A program made the position numbers and the translations under genes. Source: Cycas panzhihuaensis (Eukaryota; Cycadophyta). From it: a DNA stretch of 64,000 bases. The notes under the pieces were generated by a model. That model saw only the letters and a program-made list of their open reading frames with translations. It ran no database searches and had not been told where the DNA came from. Location: contig CM041465.1 of assembly GCA_023213395.1 (NCBI GenBank), forward strand, positions 198,593,741-198,657,740. The letters run 5' to 3'. Below, in pieces: positions 13,141 to 23,700 of this stretch; position 1 is the stretch's first letter; each line of letters starts with the position of its first letter.

Positions 13141-13674
13141 GAAAGAAAATGTCTCAGTAGAGAAAATATGCAATAATATAAGAGTCAGACTAAAAGAGGT
13201 TCATATGGCAAGCAATAAATGGTTGTGAAGGGTAGGAGGACCTAGCAATGAGGCTACCCAAGGACAAGAGTAGGTTATCTAGCCTCTGGCTAAGAGTGGA
13301 CAGAAAAAAGGCACCCCAGGGGAAACAAAGGTTGCTTGAGAAAGCAAAGAATGACTCCGAACGGCAGGAGCCTTCCCTTTGGAGACCCTAAAGGAAAGAA
13401 TGGATTGCAAAAACGAGTCTAAGATGGCGAAACGAGCCAAATGAGTATAAACTTGGGTATGCACGAGGGCAGTACGTAAAACAAGACAAAAAGGGCTCTA
13501 CGAAAGATGCATTAGCAGGGTGTCATAAATGCATTTGCAAGAAAGAGCGAACCGAAGGCTATGGGAGCACAACAGGAGACAAGGCCAGAAGGCAAAGGTG
13601 ATTGAGGGTAGGAGATAATCTAAAGATCTGTCATGAGGTTGAAAATGAAGATAGTGCCCGTCGGGGTCCCTGCC

Positions 13675-13683
13675 TATATAAGG
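13675..13683 (+). promoter_or_regulatory. TATA box of the antisense gene in T1
   Basis: TATATAAGG on the plus strand, preceded by a GC-rich block (TCGGGGTCCCTGCC). The same GC block plus TATATAAGG occurs on the minus strand of T2 at 60241-60250, at the same place relative to the PMD gene. It points toward the PMD exon. Transcription would start about 30 bases downstream. This is a sequence-based prediction with no expression data. Confidence 0.6.
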
Positions 13684-14351
13684 AAATTTGACAGAAAATG
13701 GATTCATTTTCACAGGCTCTCGGGAGAATCTAGAGCCATTTCCCTACACAGCGGAGTGCTACCCAACTTTGGAGGCACGCAGAGGGAGATCAAACCATCG
13801 GATCAGAGCAAGAGGACAGCCACCAGGACCATCAAGACGAGATGACGAATGGTAGGCTAGATCCAATGAGTGGATCCTACAAAACCTAGACCATCTTGTG
13901 ATTTGAAATGTATTACTTTTTATTGATTTTTATGTAGATTTCTAGGCCCCATATGGGTAAGAAATAGCCTCTCGGAGTCTGAATTAGACCCAGAAAGAGG
14001 TTGGACTGGGGTATTAGGCAGCCCTAGTTCCAGTGAGCCAAACTATGGCCTACCAAAGGAAAAATTTTTGGGTTTTTAGTAGGGAAACCCCCCCTTTTGG
14101 AGGGGTGTTATTCGCACCAAGGCAAAGATCATGGTACTGTGATCTTTGTCGTGGGGCCTCGATCGCCATGGGACCCAGGCCAAACTCCATGGTACCATAA
14201 AGTTTGGCACGATGCGAACACAAAACTGCTAAAAAAAGAAGATAGGGGCCCTAGGGGCCCCAAATCTCAATTAGAAGGAGCTGAGAGATAGTCTAGGGGA
14301 TAGAGAGCAAGTGTAGGCTAAGTTCTAATCAGTTTGGATGGCATTTTGCAG
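13684..14351 (+). other. Predicted 5' untranslated exon(s) and first intron of the antisense gene
   Basis: This region lies between the TATA box and the splice-acceptor-like TTTTGCAG ending at 14351. A donor-like ATGGGTAAG occurs near 13955, and T2 has ATGGGTAAA at the matching place. No long open frame is seen. The first-intron boundaries are weakly supported, while conservation of the block between T1 and T2 is clear (a 'gattcattttca' block and a 'ggcacgcag.ggagatca' block). Confidence 0.4.
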
Positions 14352-15725
14352 GCTGTGATCATAGTAGAGAACCGCAAGAATATAGGTATGGATATGTTGA
14401 GTTTTATAGAGATGATGAGCAAAGAGAACAAGGGGGCTCTACAAAGATGCAGGCTATTGAAGGTGGTGAGGACACCTCAGTATATGTCAGACCAGCAGTT
14501 ACTGATTGATATAGTATCGCATTGGGACTAAAGGAGGCACTTTTTTCGCCTACCCCAGGTGGGAGATGTAATAGTGACACCTAAGGACATTCAGAGGATA
14601 CTGAGAGTACCGGTGATGAGGAGGCTGGTGGCACTAGGAGTGCTACCTAGCAATGAGGCAGTACATACAGAGGCAGTGACATTTTTCACAGGACAGAACA
14701 GATGGGAGAGGAGGGGGATACCCCTACAGACTATGGTTATGTCTAGAGTTCCTCGTATGAGGAAGTTGATTACACTATGCATTCTATTCTGGATCTCCCA
14801 GAAACAGAACTATAGAGATATACTAGGAGGCTAGATAGACGCAGTGCACCAATGTGAGGTGGGCGAGAGGATGGAATAGGCCACCCTGATAGCGGTGAAC
14901 CTCGTCGCACAGTTGGATGCTATCGGTGTAGCGGGTAAGGGAGGACTCTCGTATAGCACATTGTTGCAATGTTGGTTCTTTGACCACTTTGGAGTAGTGG
15001 CACTGATGGGGGGACCACACCCTATCACAGAGTGGGCCCCGATGGTCCATAGATGGTAGACGAGGCTCAAAGGAACCAAGGACCAAGCATATGTTCGTCG
15101 CTCGATGGAGGCCACATCACTAGACCTCCTCACCCTGATAGATTATACAGTAGATCCATACAAGTTGGTGAGGTGGGATAGTGATGATGAGGCAAGAGGA
15201 GCAGAAGCACCCCCGGGAGATGATGAGGGCAGCGATGGAGGTGATGGGGCCGGCCCATCACGACCTGCAGGGGAGGAAGGTCCATCAGGGACAATAGGTG
15301 GAGGAGCAGGGCCATCAAGAACCATAGAGGAGAGAGGCCCAGCGACTCAGGCCTAGAGGCTATGGATCGTCAAGAGATCTAGAGAGGTCGTGGCAGCACT
15401 AACGCCATAGAGGAGGGATGCTCCAGGAGCTGAGGCGGTGGTAGAGGAGGTACCAGAGGAGGAGATACCGACAACTAGCGGAGTGCTAGAGGAGGAGACA
15501 TCCACCCAAGTCGAGGAGCCGGTAGCCGCACTAGGTGAGACATGGCCATTTCCTATCATTGTTTGATTGCCATATACATATGTAGTTTGATTTTGGTTTG
15601 ATATCCATATAAACATGGACTGATACATGGTGTGCTGGATTGCAGGTATGGTGGATATCCAGAGACTGATAGAGGCGGTAGTCCACCTGTGGCTGAGAGA
15701 AATGGGAATGAACTTAAGGTGGTAG
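14352..15725 (+). pseudogene. Antisense gene of T1: plant mobile domain-like protein, spliced
   Basis: One plus-strand frame runs without an indel from 14352 to 15534, broken only by about six in-frame stops (for example 14529, 14832, 15354). It reads like a plant mobile domain (the aminotransferase-like PMD of plant transposons). An HFFRLPQVGDVIVTPKDI stretch matches the usual start of that domain, followed by RRLVALGVLPSN and RKLITLCILFWISQ. A linker rich in Asp/Gly/Ser/Pro with GPSR/GPSG repeats follows (about 15170-15350). A GT-AG intron (15535-15645, 111 bp, phase 1) precedes a last exon, GMVDIQRLIEAVVHLWL, with a stop at 15723. T2 has the intron at the same place and phase. The gene is opposite to the element's gag. 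It ends 40 bases from the convergent integrase tail, and its C-terminus is shorter than in T2. Confidence 0.78.
15535..15645 (+). other. Conserved intron of the antisense PMD gene (T1 copy)
   Basis: The donor AG|GTGAGACAT and acceptor TTGCAG|GTATGG join the frames G-GMVDIQ in phase 1. The T2 intron (58203-58328, minus) has donor AG|GTGAAACAT and acceptor ATCACAG, also phase 1, and the encoded residues after it align (VDIQRLIEAVV with VEIGRLVEVVV). Confidence 0.7.
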
Positions 15726-15765
15726 TTTAGGCTCATTTTGGAGTATGAATAAGATGACGAGGAGG

Positions 15766-16150
15766 TCACGAGTAGAATTTCTTACGGAATTTTCTATTAA
15801 CAGCTTTCTCAAACTCAAGACTCTCCAAGGTGGCGATCCTATAGGCATCATTATCGAGGCTCTTGATAACAACAAAGGGGCCAACCCATTTTGGCCTGAA
15901 TTTGGCCAAGTTGTCATGAAGATACTCCAATTTGAGGACATTGTCCCTGAGAAACAAAGGACTAAAATGAAGATATTTATCGTAGGTCCTTTATAAGTGA
16001 GCTTTGGATGCGAGGTTAGCCTAGTAGATGACTAAACGTCTCTCATCCAAAGCTTCAAGGTCTAGGAGGCGAGCCTGGCGAATCGACTCCTCATCGATGA
16101 GACCTCGAACAAAGACTCGCAAGGAGGGAATCTCAACTAGGTTGGGCGTG
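15766..16150 (-). pseudogene. Integrase C-terminal tail of T1
   Basis: The minus strand reads like the end of a Ty3/gypsy integrase: VEIPSLRVFVRGLIDEES, then RQARLLDLEALDERR, a broken linker, then NLAKFRPKWVGPFVVIKSL and a stop at 15766. The zinc-binding and catalytic DDE parts are absent. It abuts the protease-linker frame at about 16150, so an internal deletion removed reverse transcriptase, RNase H and the integrase core. Confidence 0.85.
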
Positions 16151-16164
16151 GAGCCCATTAATTA

Positions 16165-17480
16165 CTCAAGCAAGCTTCATCATCTTCAAAGTAATCCACC
16201 CCATGGATGACCTTACTCTGAATAGATGAAGTGTTGGAGGAAGTAGGAACAACGGGACCATGATGGTCATCAAGTTATCCAATGTCCTCAACAGACTCTA
16301 CGAGAGAGTCAAGAAGGGGCTCCTTAGAAGGAGCAGAAGGAAGTTCCTCAAAACTATCACCTGCGAAGGGTGATGAAGAGGAAGAACCAGTGACTAGTGG
16401 GTCAAAGTGTGCAATGATATGTATCACAAAAGGATGACTAGTCTCATGAACAGGAGGAGTTCTAGGATGGGACCTAGAACAAGGAGGGTGTATCCTACTA
16501 GTGCAGAGGAAAGAGATAGGGTGAAGAAAGCCCTTATCCTCATCATGGGACTCATCGCTGCTAAATGAGACAAGGTACCCGTAGCTCCCAACACTAATAG
16601 GAGTGAAGCGTGTAAGACTAGGGGAAGAAGATATAGGATCTTCCTCAATGTAGGATGGATCGGGTATGTCGATGGAGCAAGTTGAGGCATGAGTAGAAGG
16701 ACGTTGGCTCACTTGGTTGGTAGGGAGAACTTGTTTAATAGGGGGACATTTGCAGGAAATAACCCTCATCCTCCTATCATGGAAGAACTTAAGTTGCTCC
16801 CCACGGGTCAAACACACGGCTCCCATTTGATCAAGCCATGGTTGACCCAAGAGAAGATTGTAATCAACGTCAACGTTAAGGACTACAATGTCAACGAGGA
16901 TAGTCTTGCCCTTGACAATGAGTAGGATCGAAACGGATCCCAATGGAGTCTTTTTGCTATTGTCATAGCCTTGGCATCGCCATGGAATAGGTTCCAAGGT
17001 GGAAATGCCAAGCTCTTGCATAACGCGCAAGGGCATGGCATTCATGGAAGAATCGTTGTCAATAACAGTTCTTCGCAAGGTACAGTCAGGTGTGTCAATG
17101 GTGATGGTAAACAGGAAGTTCCATTGGCGTTCCCTTTTACATGCAGGGGGAAGGTCTTTAGGGTCAAAGGAAATAGTGGGCTCATGGCTTTGGGTAACAC
17201 CCAAAACGTGGATGGGTGCGTCATTCGATCCTGAAACTTCTAAAAGGAGAGTCCGTTGTTCGGGATAACTCCTCAAAACATCCATCAAGGACATTCCCAC
17301 ATCGACAGTATGGAGTTTGTCAATGATAGATAAGGGCTTATCCTTCGCATTAGGTTAGGTAAGTGCCCTTCAAAAATCATAATGACTAGGACGTACGGGA
17401 ATAGCCTTGGGAAATAATGGTACTTCTGGAGGGGAGTTTTCCAGAAGAGGATTAGAGTGTGGGGCAGAAGAAGAGGCACC
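16165..17480 (-). pseudogene. Aspartic protease region of T1
   Basis: The minus strand holds an open frame of 341 codons from 17300 to 16275, unusually long for this locus. The retropepsin-like core has an active-site region reading VIDNDSSMNAMPL near codon 80, where the Gly normally after the Asp-Asn pair has become Asp. A flap-side strand VDYNLLLGQPWLDQMG follows near codon 147. The DNGSS-type protease is usual in Tat-clade Ty3/gypsy elements. Downstream is an acidic linker (HPSFVI, FEELPSAPSKEPLLDS) and a DYFEDDEACLSN stretch that would lead into reverse transcriptase in a full element. The changed active-site residue suggests the enzyme is dead. Confidence 0.82.
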
Positions 17481-17559
17481 AACTACCTCTTTAGTGACTT
17501 GAGACTGAGTAAGGGCATACAAGGGAGTAGCCTCAAGCATTTAGATTACCTTCTTTCCC

Positions 17560-19837
17560 TTATTCTGGGACCGCGAAGGTGATGGAGTACATCGGTGAGG
17601 GGAACGCGAAGAAGAAGACGAATCCTGAGCACCTTTCCCTTTATCATGGGAAGGATAGGAATTTGGGGATCTTCCCCAGTTCCGGTTGTTTTTGGGCTGA
17701 GCATTACGATCATATTCCCCATGTTTGGGGAATGGATCCTTGTGGACTGGTTTGTCTAGATTAGGCCTTGAGGCCTATTTAGGGGATGAATCATGTTGAG
17801 GGGCATCCCTAAGATGTTGGGCCCTACAACGTGAGTCATCATGGAAACACTCCCCATGAATGGAACACCACCTCTTCTCAAATGAGGAGTCGGGTTTCCT
17901 CGCTTGAGAGGACTGGGTGTTACCATTCCTAGGGAGGGAAGCTTGGGTAGCTTACTGAATTTGTTTGTTAGAAGTTGGTGATGAAGGAGCTTGTAGTTTA
18001 AGTTCCTTTATTGTACATTCGAATGAATGTATAACAAATGTAAGCGGATCTAGGGTCTTCTCAATTAGATGAGAAGAGGACATAAAGGATTATTGGGGTC
18101 TGGTCTCTTTAGTTTGAGGTGGTGCCTCACGTCGTTGTGAGGGCTTCAGAGGTTTCTTGAGTCCAGCCTAGATCTCAATAGCCTTAAGCGCTAAGCACTT
18201 TGCGATAACGAAGTCACATGTAGTCATCACCATCTTAAGGACTTCTACATGGACTTCAGGACGAAGTGCATTAACGAAGAGGTCCCTCTTCAATTCCTTA
18301 GGCAAAGTAGCCTTAGTGGAATGAAGAAGGTCATGAAACTGCCGCACAAAGTCACGATTCATCTCATCATGACCTTGCTTGAGTGATAGGAGGGATTTCA
18401 TTCCACTTTTGAATGGGCAAGCAACATCAAAATAATTGATGAACTCGTCCACAAGTTGCTAGAACGAGAAAATATAATGAGATGGAAGGCAATAAAACTA
18501 CTTAAGGGCATCACCTTATAGAGATTGAGGGAATAGTTTCATTAAGATGTGGTCATAGGCCCAGTAATCAATACATGCCATAGAGAAACTATGGACGTGC
18601 TCTGTTGGGTCTTGCGATGAAGTTCTGTCGAACTTAGGAACTTCGGGAGGATGAGGCAGTAAATTGGTTCTTAACGCCTCAATAAATAATGGTGTCGATC
18701 GATAATCCATGAAGGGGCATGCCCTTGCATGGATCTTAGGATCAACAAATGAAGTAGGAGGTAAAGGGCAAGGAATGGATAGGGGTGGTAAACCCATCCC
18801 TCCTTGAGAAGGCACCCCTTATTGGAAAGGGACTTGAGGATAAGTGCCTTAAAAGGAAGCTAGGTTCCTTTGCAAAGGCACAGTGTAAGAAGCTATGCTG
18901 GATGGTGGAAAAGAAGGGTGTGGAACCAGGTTTTATCCATATGGGCCACCCATGGGTGGTGCAACCCCACATGGATGTAGCAGGTCCACCCCGTAAGTTG
19001 GAATATGACTACCTTTACCTGCCCCGAAGGTTGAGAAGTATAACCTGGGGATATGTAAAAGGAAGGACCATTAGGTTGGTTTTGAGCATATGTGGGAGCA
19101 GATCCCACATGACTAGTGATAGCAATATTAGTAAGACCTGTAGGCCTACTAGAAAATGCATACGTCACATTGGAGGGTGGCATATTAGCTTGACTCAGAA
19201 AAGGTATGCTAACACCAAGTTGGGAGAAAGACATACTGCGAGAGGGTCCTGAAGAGTTAGGACCATGAAGAGGAATGGGAGGTACAATATTCATCCCTAA
19301 AGTAGGTGCAAGGATGGAGCGGGATGAATGCGTAGGCATAAAAGGGTTACTGGTTGTGGGAGGTGCAGATGCAGATGAAGAAGGTAGGAAAGGAATGAAC
19401 AAGGAAGATGCTCCACCACGCAAAACATCTTCAAACCACCTGGAACGTGATTGAAGACAAGCTGTTTGAAAGCTCTCACTGTTAACTTCAATCACATCAG
19501 CAGGAGGGGTATCTACATGATCATAAGTGGTAGAAGGGACCTCAAATGAAGTAGACCCCTCAGGGTGCTCTTCATAAGAATCACCAACTGGGTGGTGAAC
19601 CTCAAGAGGAGATGGGCCTTCTATTGTATGAGTAGAAGGATGAATGTTAAGTGGGTGATGTTGATCACCCGTGTAGTAGATGGGATCGTCACCCTCTTGG
19701 GTGGACCTTGGAATAGAAGCAAGGAACTCATGAGTTCCTGATGCAAATGTATGATAGGCCCAATCAAAAGGGTATCCTTCCACTGTCGAATCAGAATCTG
19801 ATGATGAAAGAAGACAATACCCAGGATCTTCTAACAA
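17560..19837 (-). pseudogene. Gag of T1 (Tat-like)
   Basis: The minus strand starts at 19837 with a Ser/Pro-rich N-terminal region of about 300 codons (19837-18893). The capsid core follows: PKFDRTSSQDPTEHVHSF and DHILMKLFPQSL (18815-18516), then MDEFINYFDVACPF, MNRDFVRQFHDLLH and LPKELKRDLFVNALRP (18452-18168). A Tat-type zinc motif lies at 17895-17800 (WCSIHGECFHDDSRC). The capsid would package the element RNA. Stops at the block borders and a frameshift near 18890 break it. It keeps the capsid core that T2 has lost. The plus-strand open frame at 18785-19252 is a shadow. Confidence 0.85.
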
Positions 19838-20023
19838 TGGAGGTAAACCACGTAGGCGATGGGAGAAGCATCACATACAAAGCTTGCCAACACTTTAGAA
19901 GAAAGAAAGGGCCACAAGGAGCGCACGTTGGGGGCTACCCAATGAAGGAGACAAAGTGGAAGGAACCACTAGAAGGTAGTGATATCAATAGGAAGGGACG
20001 AGAACTAGCTCCCTTACTAGTAA

Positions 20024-20042
20024 GTCCCCAGTATGGTCGCCA
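20024..20042 (-). other. Primer-binding site of T1
   Basis: The minus strand reads TGGCGACCATACTGGGGAC, five bases inside the LTR end (…ACACA). It begins with the TGG expected from a tRNA 3' CCA. T2 has a similar site with two changes in the first five bases. I do not assign the tRNA. Confidence 0.7.
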
Positions 20043-20047
20043 GTAGA

Positions 20048-22795
20048 TGTGTGTCTATGGGATAATCACCTAGCTGGGTAGGAATGATAATGGTCAATGT
20101 TGGTATCAAGAATGTGGGTGAAAAACCTATAAGTGAAGTAAGTACCACGCAGGGCACCCTGTGCATCGGAGCGCGAGTTCAGGACCTATGGATGATACCC
20201 AACTACCTTAGAGTGGTCCCCTATCTAGAAGAGAAAGAGGGAAACCAAGAGAGGTAGCTTGTATAGACTTGAGAGGAAGGTCCTCCCACCCTTCGATGGC
20301 CAGAAGGGGAGGAAATGAATCCTCAAGGGTTTTCCTGTGATGAGGGAAACAAATGGAAACACGGTAGGTAATAGCCTACAGTGTGGCTAGGACCTTCCTG
20401 GTTATTTGACCAAGCAAATAGAACCAAGAAGAGAGAAGGGGAGTGAGAATGGACAACCAAACCAAAATCTCCCTTAATGATTCAAAAAGGGAACAAGAAA
20501 GGAAACAGGAATGGGTATCATATGTGCAAGTAAATAATATCGAGTAGGGGTTAGCCAAAAGAGGCAAGGTAAGTTTTACAAGCCAAGGAAAAGAAAAGGA
20601 TAGGTTTCTTATGGGTTCTTTTCCTGCGAGAGTTGGGTGCGTGATGTGTAAATATGCAAATATAAGTAAAAGATACTGTTTTCCCTTTCACTTTTATGTG
20701 TAACCTACTTAACTAACACATAGATCTCAAATAAAACTTCAAAAAGAAAAGCAAGGGCAAAAGGAGGAATGTATGTACCCGGAAGATGTAGTAGCCGATA
20801 AGAGACCTCACCCACACTCCATGTACATCCTTGTCAATCCACAGATGATTGAGGGGCTTCCTTACCTTCCCCTTTGTGAAAAGAAAGTGAAAGGAAAGGA
20901 GCAAAAGCAAAGAGCAAAACAAGAACCTTACTCGGATCTGAGTGCTTTACACCTTTGGAAGAGCACTATAATAGGCTACACATGCACAGACTAATCCCTT
21001 CCACAAAGGGATTGCAAGAGATAAACTATGTATATGTAAGTATATATAAGTGCTATCAATATTAGGGTGTTAGAAAGAAACAATTGCTACAACAAGCTCC
21101 AAAAACTGTCTCTCAAGCAACGCTAAACATCAAGCAAAGATGGAATAAGGGAAGCCTCAGGATGGCTAAGCCTCCACTGGGTTCTCCACACAACTCATAA
21201 GCACAATAAGATAGTGGTAAGGGTCACTAAGGACAGCCAAGAGATACCAAGAAAAGAGTAACAAGGTGTTGGGGGAGTATGCAAGGCACAGAGTTGTTAT
21301 GGGCAGTAATCCGGTGCACAGAACCTTGCTAATGGTATTAAGGGGCACCTGACAACATAGGGGACGCTATGGAGGTCCATACAAGAGGTGAGTAGGCCTA
21401 GAATCAGCACAGTAAGGGGCTACATACGTTGATAGTCCAACGTTGGCCTAAGGCTCAATCTCTCTTAATAATCTTAAGAAGAGCATGGAGTAAAAGAAGA
21501 GAAGGCGGGAAGGGATTACCCTTGGAGAGAAGGACTGAAAAAGGGGGCTACCCCACCTTACTCTCTTCACCCAGCCTTGGGACTCTTCTCTCACTACTCT
21601 CTTGAAGAAAATCAGTAGAGAGAAAGATGGACCCAAGGGGCAACAAGCCAAGTATAACGGAAAAATGACTTTGCAATAGTGAAACTTGAAGGAACCAACC
21701 AAATGGACATAAGAAATAGGTCTAAAATGGGGTAACTTACCATAAAACCAAAAGAGAAAGTTTTGTAAGACCTATTGGGCAGATGTCTGAAAGATTTGGG
21801 CCTACTAGCAATGAGGAAGAGAGCCCCTGTAAGGGTTTGCAGGAGGAAATCCAACGGGCATTTACTAGGCGAGTTAGAGGAGAACAACACCACAAACTTG
21901 CTTGATACGCCTAGAGAAAAGCTTCCCACCATGGAAGCAAGGAGTTATAGGCATGCCCTGGCCTGGGGTTGTAGAAAATGCAAGCCTATAGGAACACCTG
22001 TAGCAAAAGGAGGAGGAGAGCAGTAGTTGCAACATAAACTGTTATCTTTTAGAGCCAAAATCACCTAAGAGATCCTCAAAATGATGAGGGTTTGAATACT
22101 TATACCCATCCCAACCCTAAGTGAATGAATAGAGTGCGAATAGGGCTGAGGTGGATGCGAGGATATGTGGTAATTCCGTGAAAAAAGTGAGAATCGCCAT
22201 GGAAGTTTTTAAAAAATAACTAATGGTAGGTGCACCATGGTAAACTTCATGGTACCGCGGTAAACTTCATGGTACCGCTAAGTTTACAGTGGTGCAGGAC
22301 CAAAAAGCTAGAATGACAGATTTCTGGGTTTCGAGGGCTTTGGGAGATGATTTGACAGGCCTGGGAGGGGTTGTCCCTCCTGTCTAGGTGGTTGAGATAG
22401 TCTAGGAAGCATGTGGATAGAGGCAAGCAAATATCAATGAGCAAAAGATCCTAGAACGAGGTGCTAAGAGCTTAAGGTTGAGGCATGAATAGATCACACA
22501 GACCAAAAAGAACCTAAGGCAGTGTGGAGACAGTGCAGAGGGTCGTATAGTACCGTGGGAATGCCCACCTTGCGGAAAGGTAGGTCGTGCTAGGTCATCA
22601 TAGGCTCATGATACGATAGGCAGCATGAACAGGTAACAAAATATAAAGTTATCACGCAAATGAAGCAAGCGGTCATGCAGAGAGGCAACACTTATGTCAA
22701 CCTTTCTAACGAAATAATACAAGTGAAAAGGGAGAAGCATACCTAAGCCTACCTGAGTCGACATGTCTGTATCCATTCCCGGTAGCTAGGAAACA
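20048..22795 (-). repeat. 5' LTR of T1
   Basis: 2748 bp, reading TGTTTCCTAG at its start and ACACA at its end on the minus strand. It pairs with 9541-12290. Confidence 0.93.
22233..22293. promoter_or_regulatory. Palindromic GGTACC hairpin cluster in T1 5' LTR
   Basis: Inverted arms at 22233-22247 and 22279-22293 pair at 13 of 15 positions. Between them a 20-bp unit containing CATGGTACCG is repeated twice (22241-22260 and 22261-22280, 18 of 20 identical). The RNA or DNA could fold into a strong hairpin. Confidence 0.55.
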
Positions 22796-23700
22796 AAGTA
22801 TTCTCCTGGTTCCTAGATACAAGGGGATTCTTCAGCCATTGCATCTTTCCCCTTATTAGGTTGAGCACTTTGGGCTATTAAGCATGATTCCTTTAGTTGA
22901 GTAGTGGCAAGCAAGACATTATCCAGCCTATATAAACCACTATCTTCATGTCCAATGGCCACAAGTTTTCCAGTTACATGTTTTAAGATGGTATAGATGT
23001 CATAACTAAAGAGGACATCTAGGTTTTGCTTGTCCATTTGACTAATAGAGAGTAGGTTTATTTTTATTCCTAGAATAAGGAATACATTATTGATATGGTA
23101 CTTGATGTTAGAATCTTTTAATACTATTATATCCCTACTAATTTTGGTCACATCATATGTTAGGTTATTACTAAATATGATTATATGTATTCTTATTGGA
23201 TAGGTCTCTTCCAACATCTTTTCTGAGCTAGTCATGTGGCAAGTTGTACCTGAATCAAGGAGGTATCAGTTATTATTAAGATAAGAAGATAATGCTATAG
23301 AGAATAGGTTTTTTAGGAGGAATCCTAGTTGTCTACCCCATTACCTCCCTGTTGTTGAATGTTGTATTAGTTCCTTTGATTCTTATTAGGGAACTACTAT
23401 TTGTTCTATGGTGTTTGGCTCTGAGTGGATCTTGGATTCTAATTTTGTTGATAGAATTACCACAATTATTGAAATGATGGCCCTCTTTATGGATAAAAAG
23501 GGCCTCCTTACTGTGAAATAGGATAACCTCATTGGAAATAGAGGGCTCCTAGTTATAGAATGGGGGCTCCTTATTATGGTTAAGGGGTTCCTTGAGGAAG
23601 GCATGGTCCTCCTTATTGATAACTTTGTCTTTATTTTTGGTAACTTGGTCCACCTTGTAGGTGCTCCTGGTTGATAGAGTATGTCATTATAATATTTTAA
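22796..23700 (-). pseudogene. Copia element B: gag end and protease remnant
   Basis: The minus strand shows a copia protease start WYLLDSGTTCHMTSSEKM just above 23235, with the catalytic DSG intact. It continues as one open frame to 22813, including VLKDSNIKYHINNVFLILGIKINLLSIS (23.15-23.05 kb) and SGLYRLDNVLLA (about 22.92 kb). The region above 23240 is the degraded gag C-terminus; no clean zinc knuckle is left. The frame would run on into the GAG-pre-integrase motif at 9.5 kb if T1 were removed, so both pieces belong to one element. The 5' LTR and gag N-terminus are not found, because the integrase remnant H takes over near 23700. Confidence 0.88.

Larger units (their letters stand above)
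9541..22795 (-). mobile_element. Element T1: Tat-like Ty3/gypsy element with an antisense gene, inserted in copia B
   Basis: Two LTRs of about 2.75 kb (9541-12290 and 20048-22795) in the same orientation enclose 7.76 kb. On the minus strand the order is 5' LTR, primer site, gag, protease, a leftover integrase tail, [antisense PMD gene on the plus strand], extra RNase H, polypurine tract, 3' LTR. Reverse transcriptase, its RNase H and the integrase core are missing. The LTRs have TG/CA ends. The bases flanking the element are ATGGA (9536-9540) and AAGTA (22796-22800), which match at only three of five positions, so the target duplication has decayed or the ends are off slightly. The element interrupts the copia B frame between protease and integrase. 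Confidence 0.93.

Noticed and set aside
15353-15769. 138-codon minus-strand frame rich in Ser/Thr
   Set aside because: Shadow of the PMD linker, intron and last exon, which have a consistent plus-strand reading shared with T2.
18785-19252. 155-codon plus-strand frame in T1
   Set aside because: Antisense of the Pro/Ser-rich gag region; no counterpart as a protein in T2.
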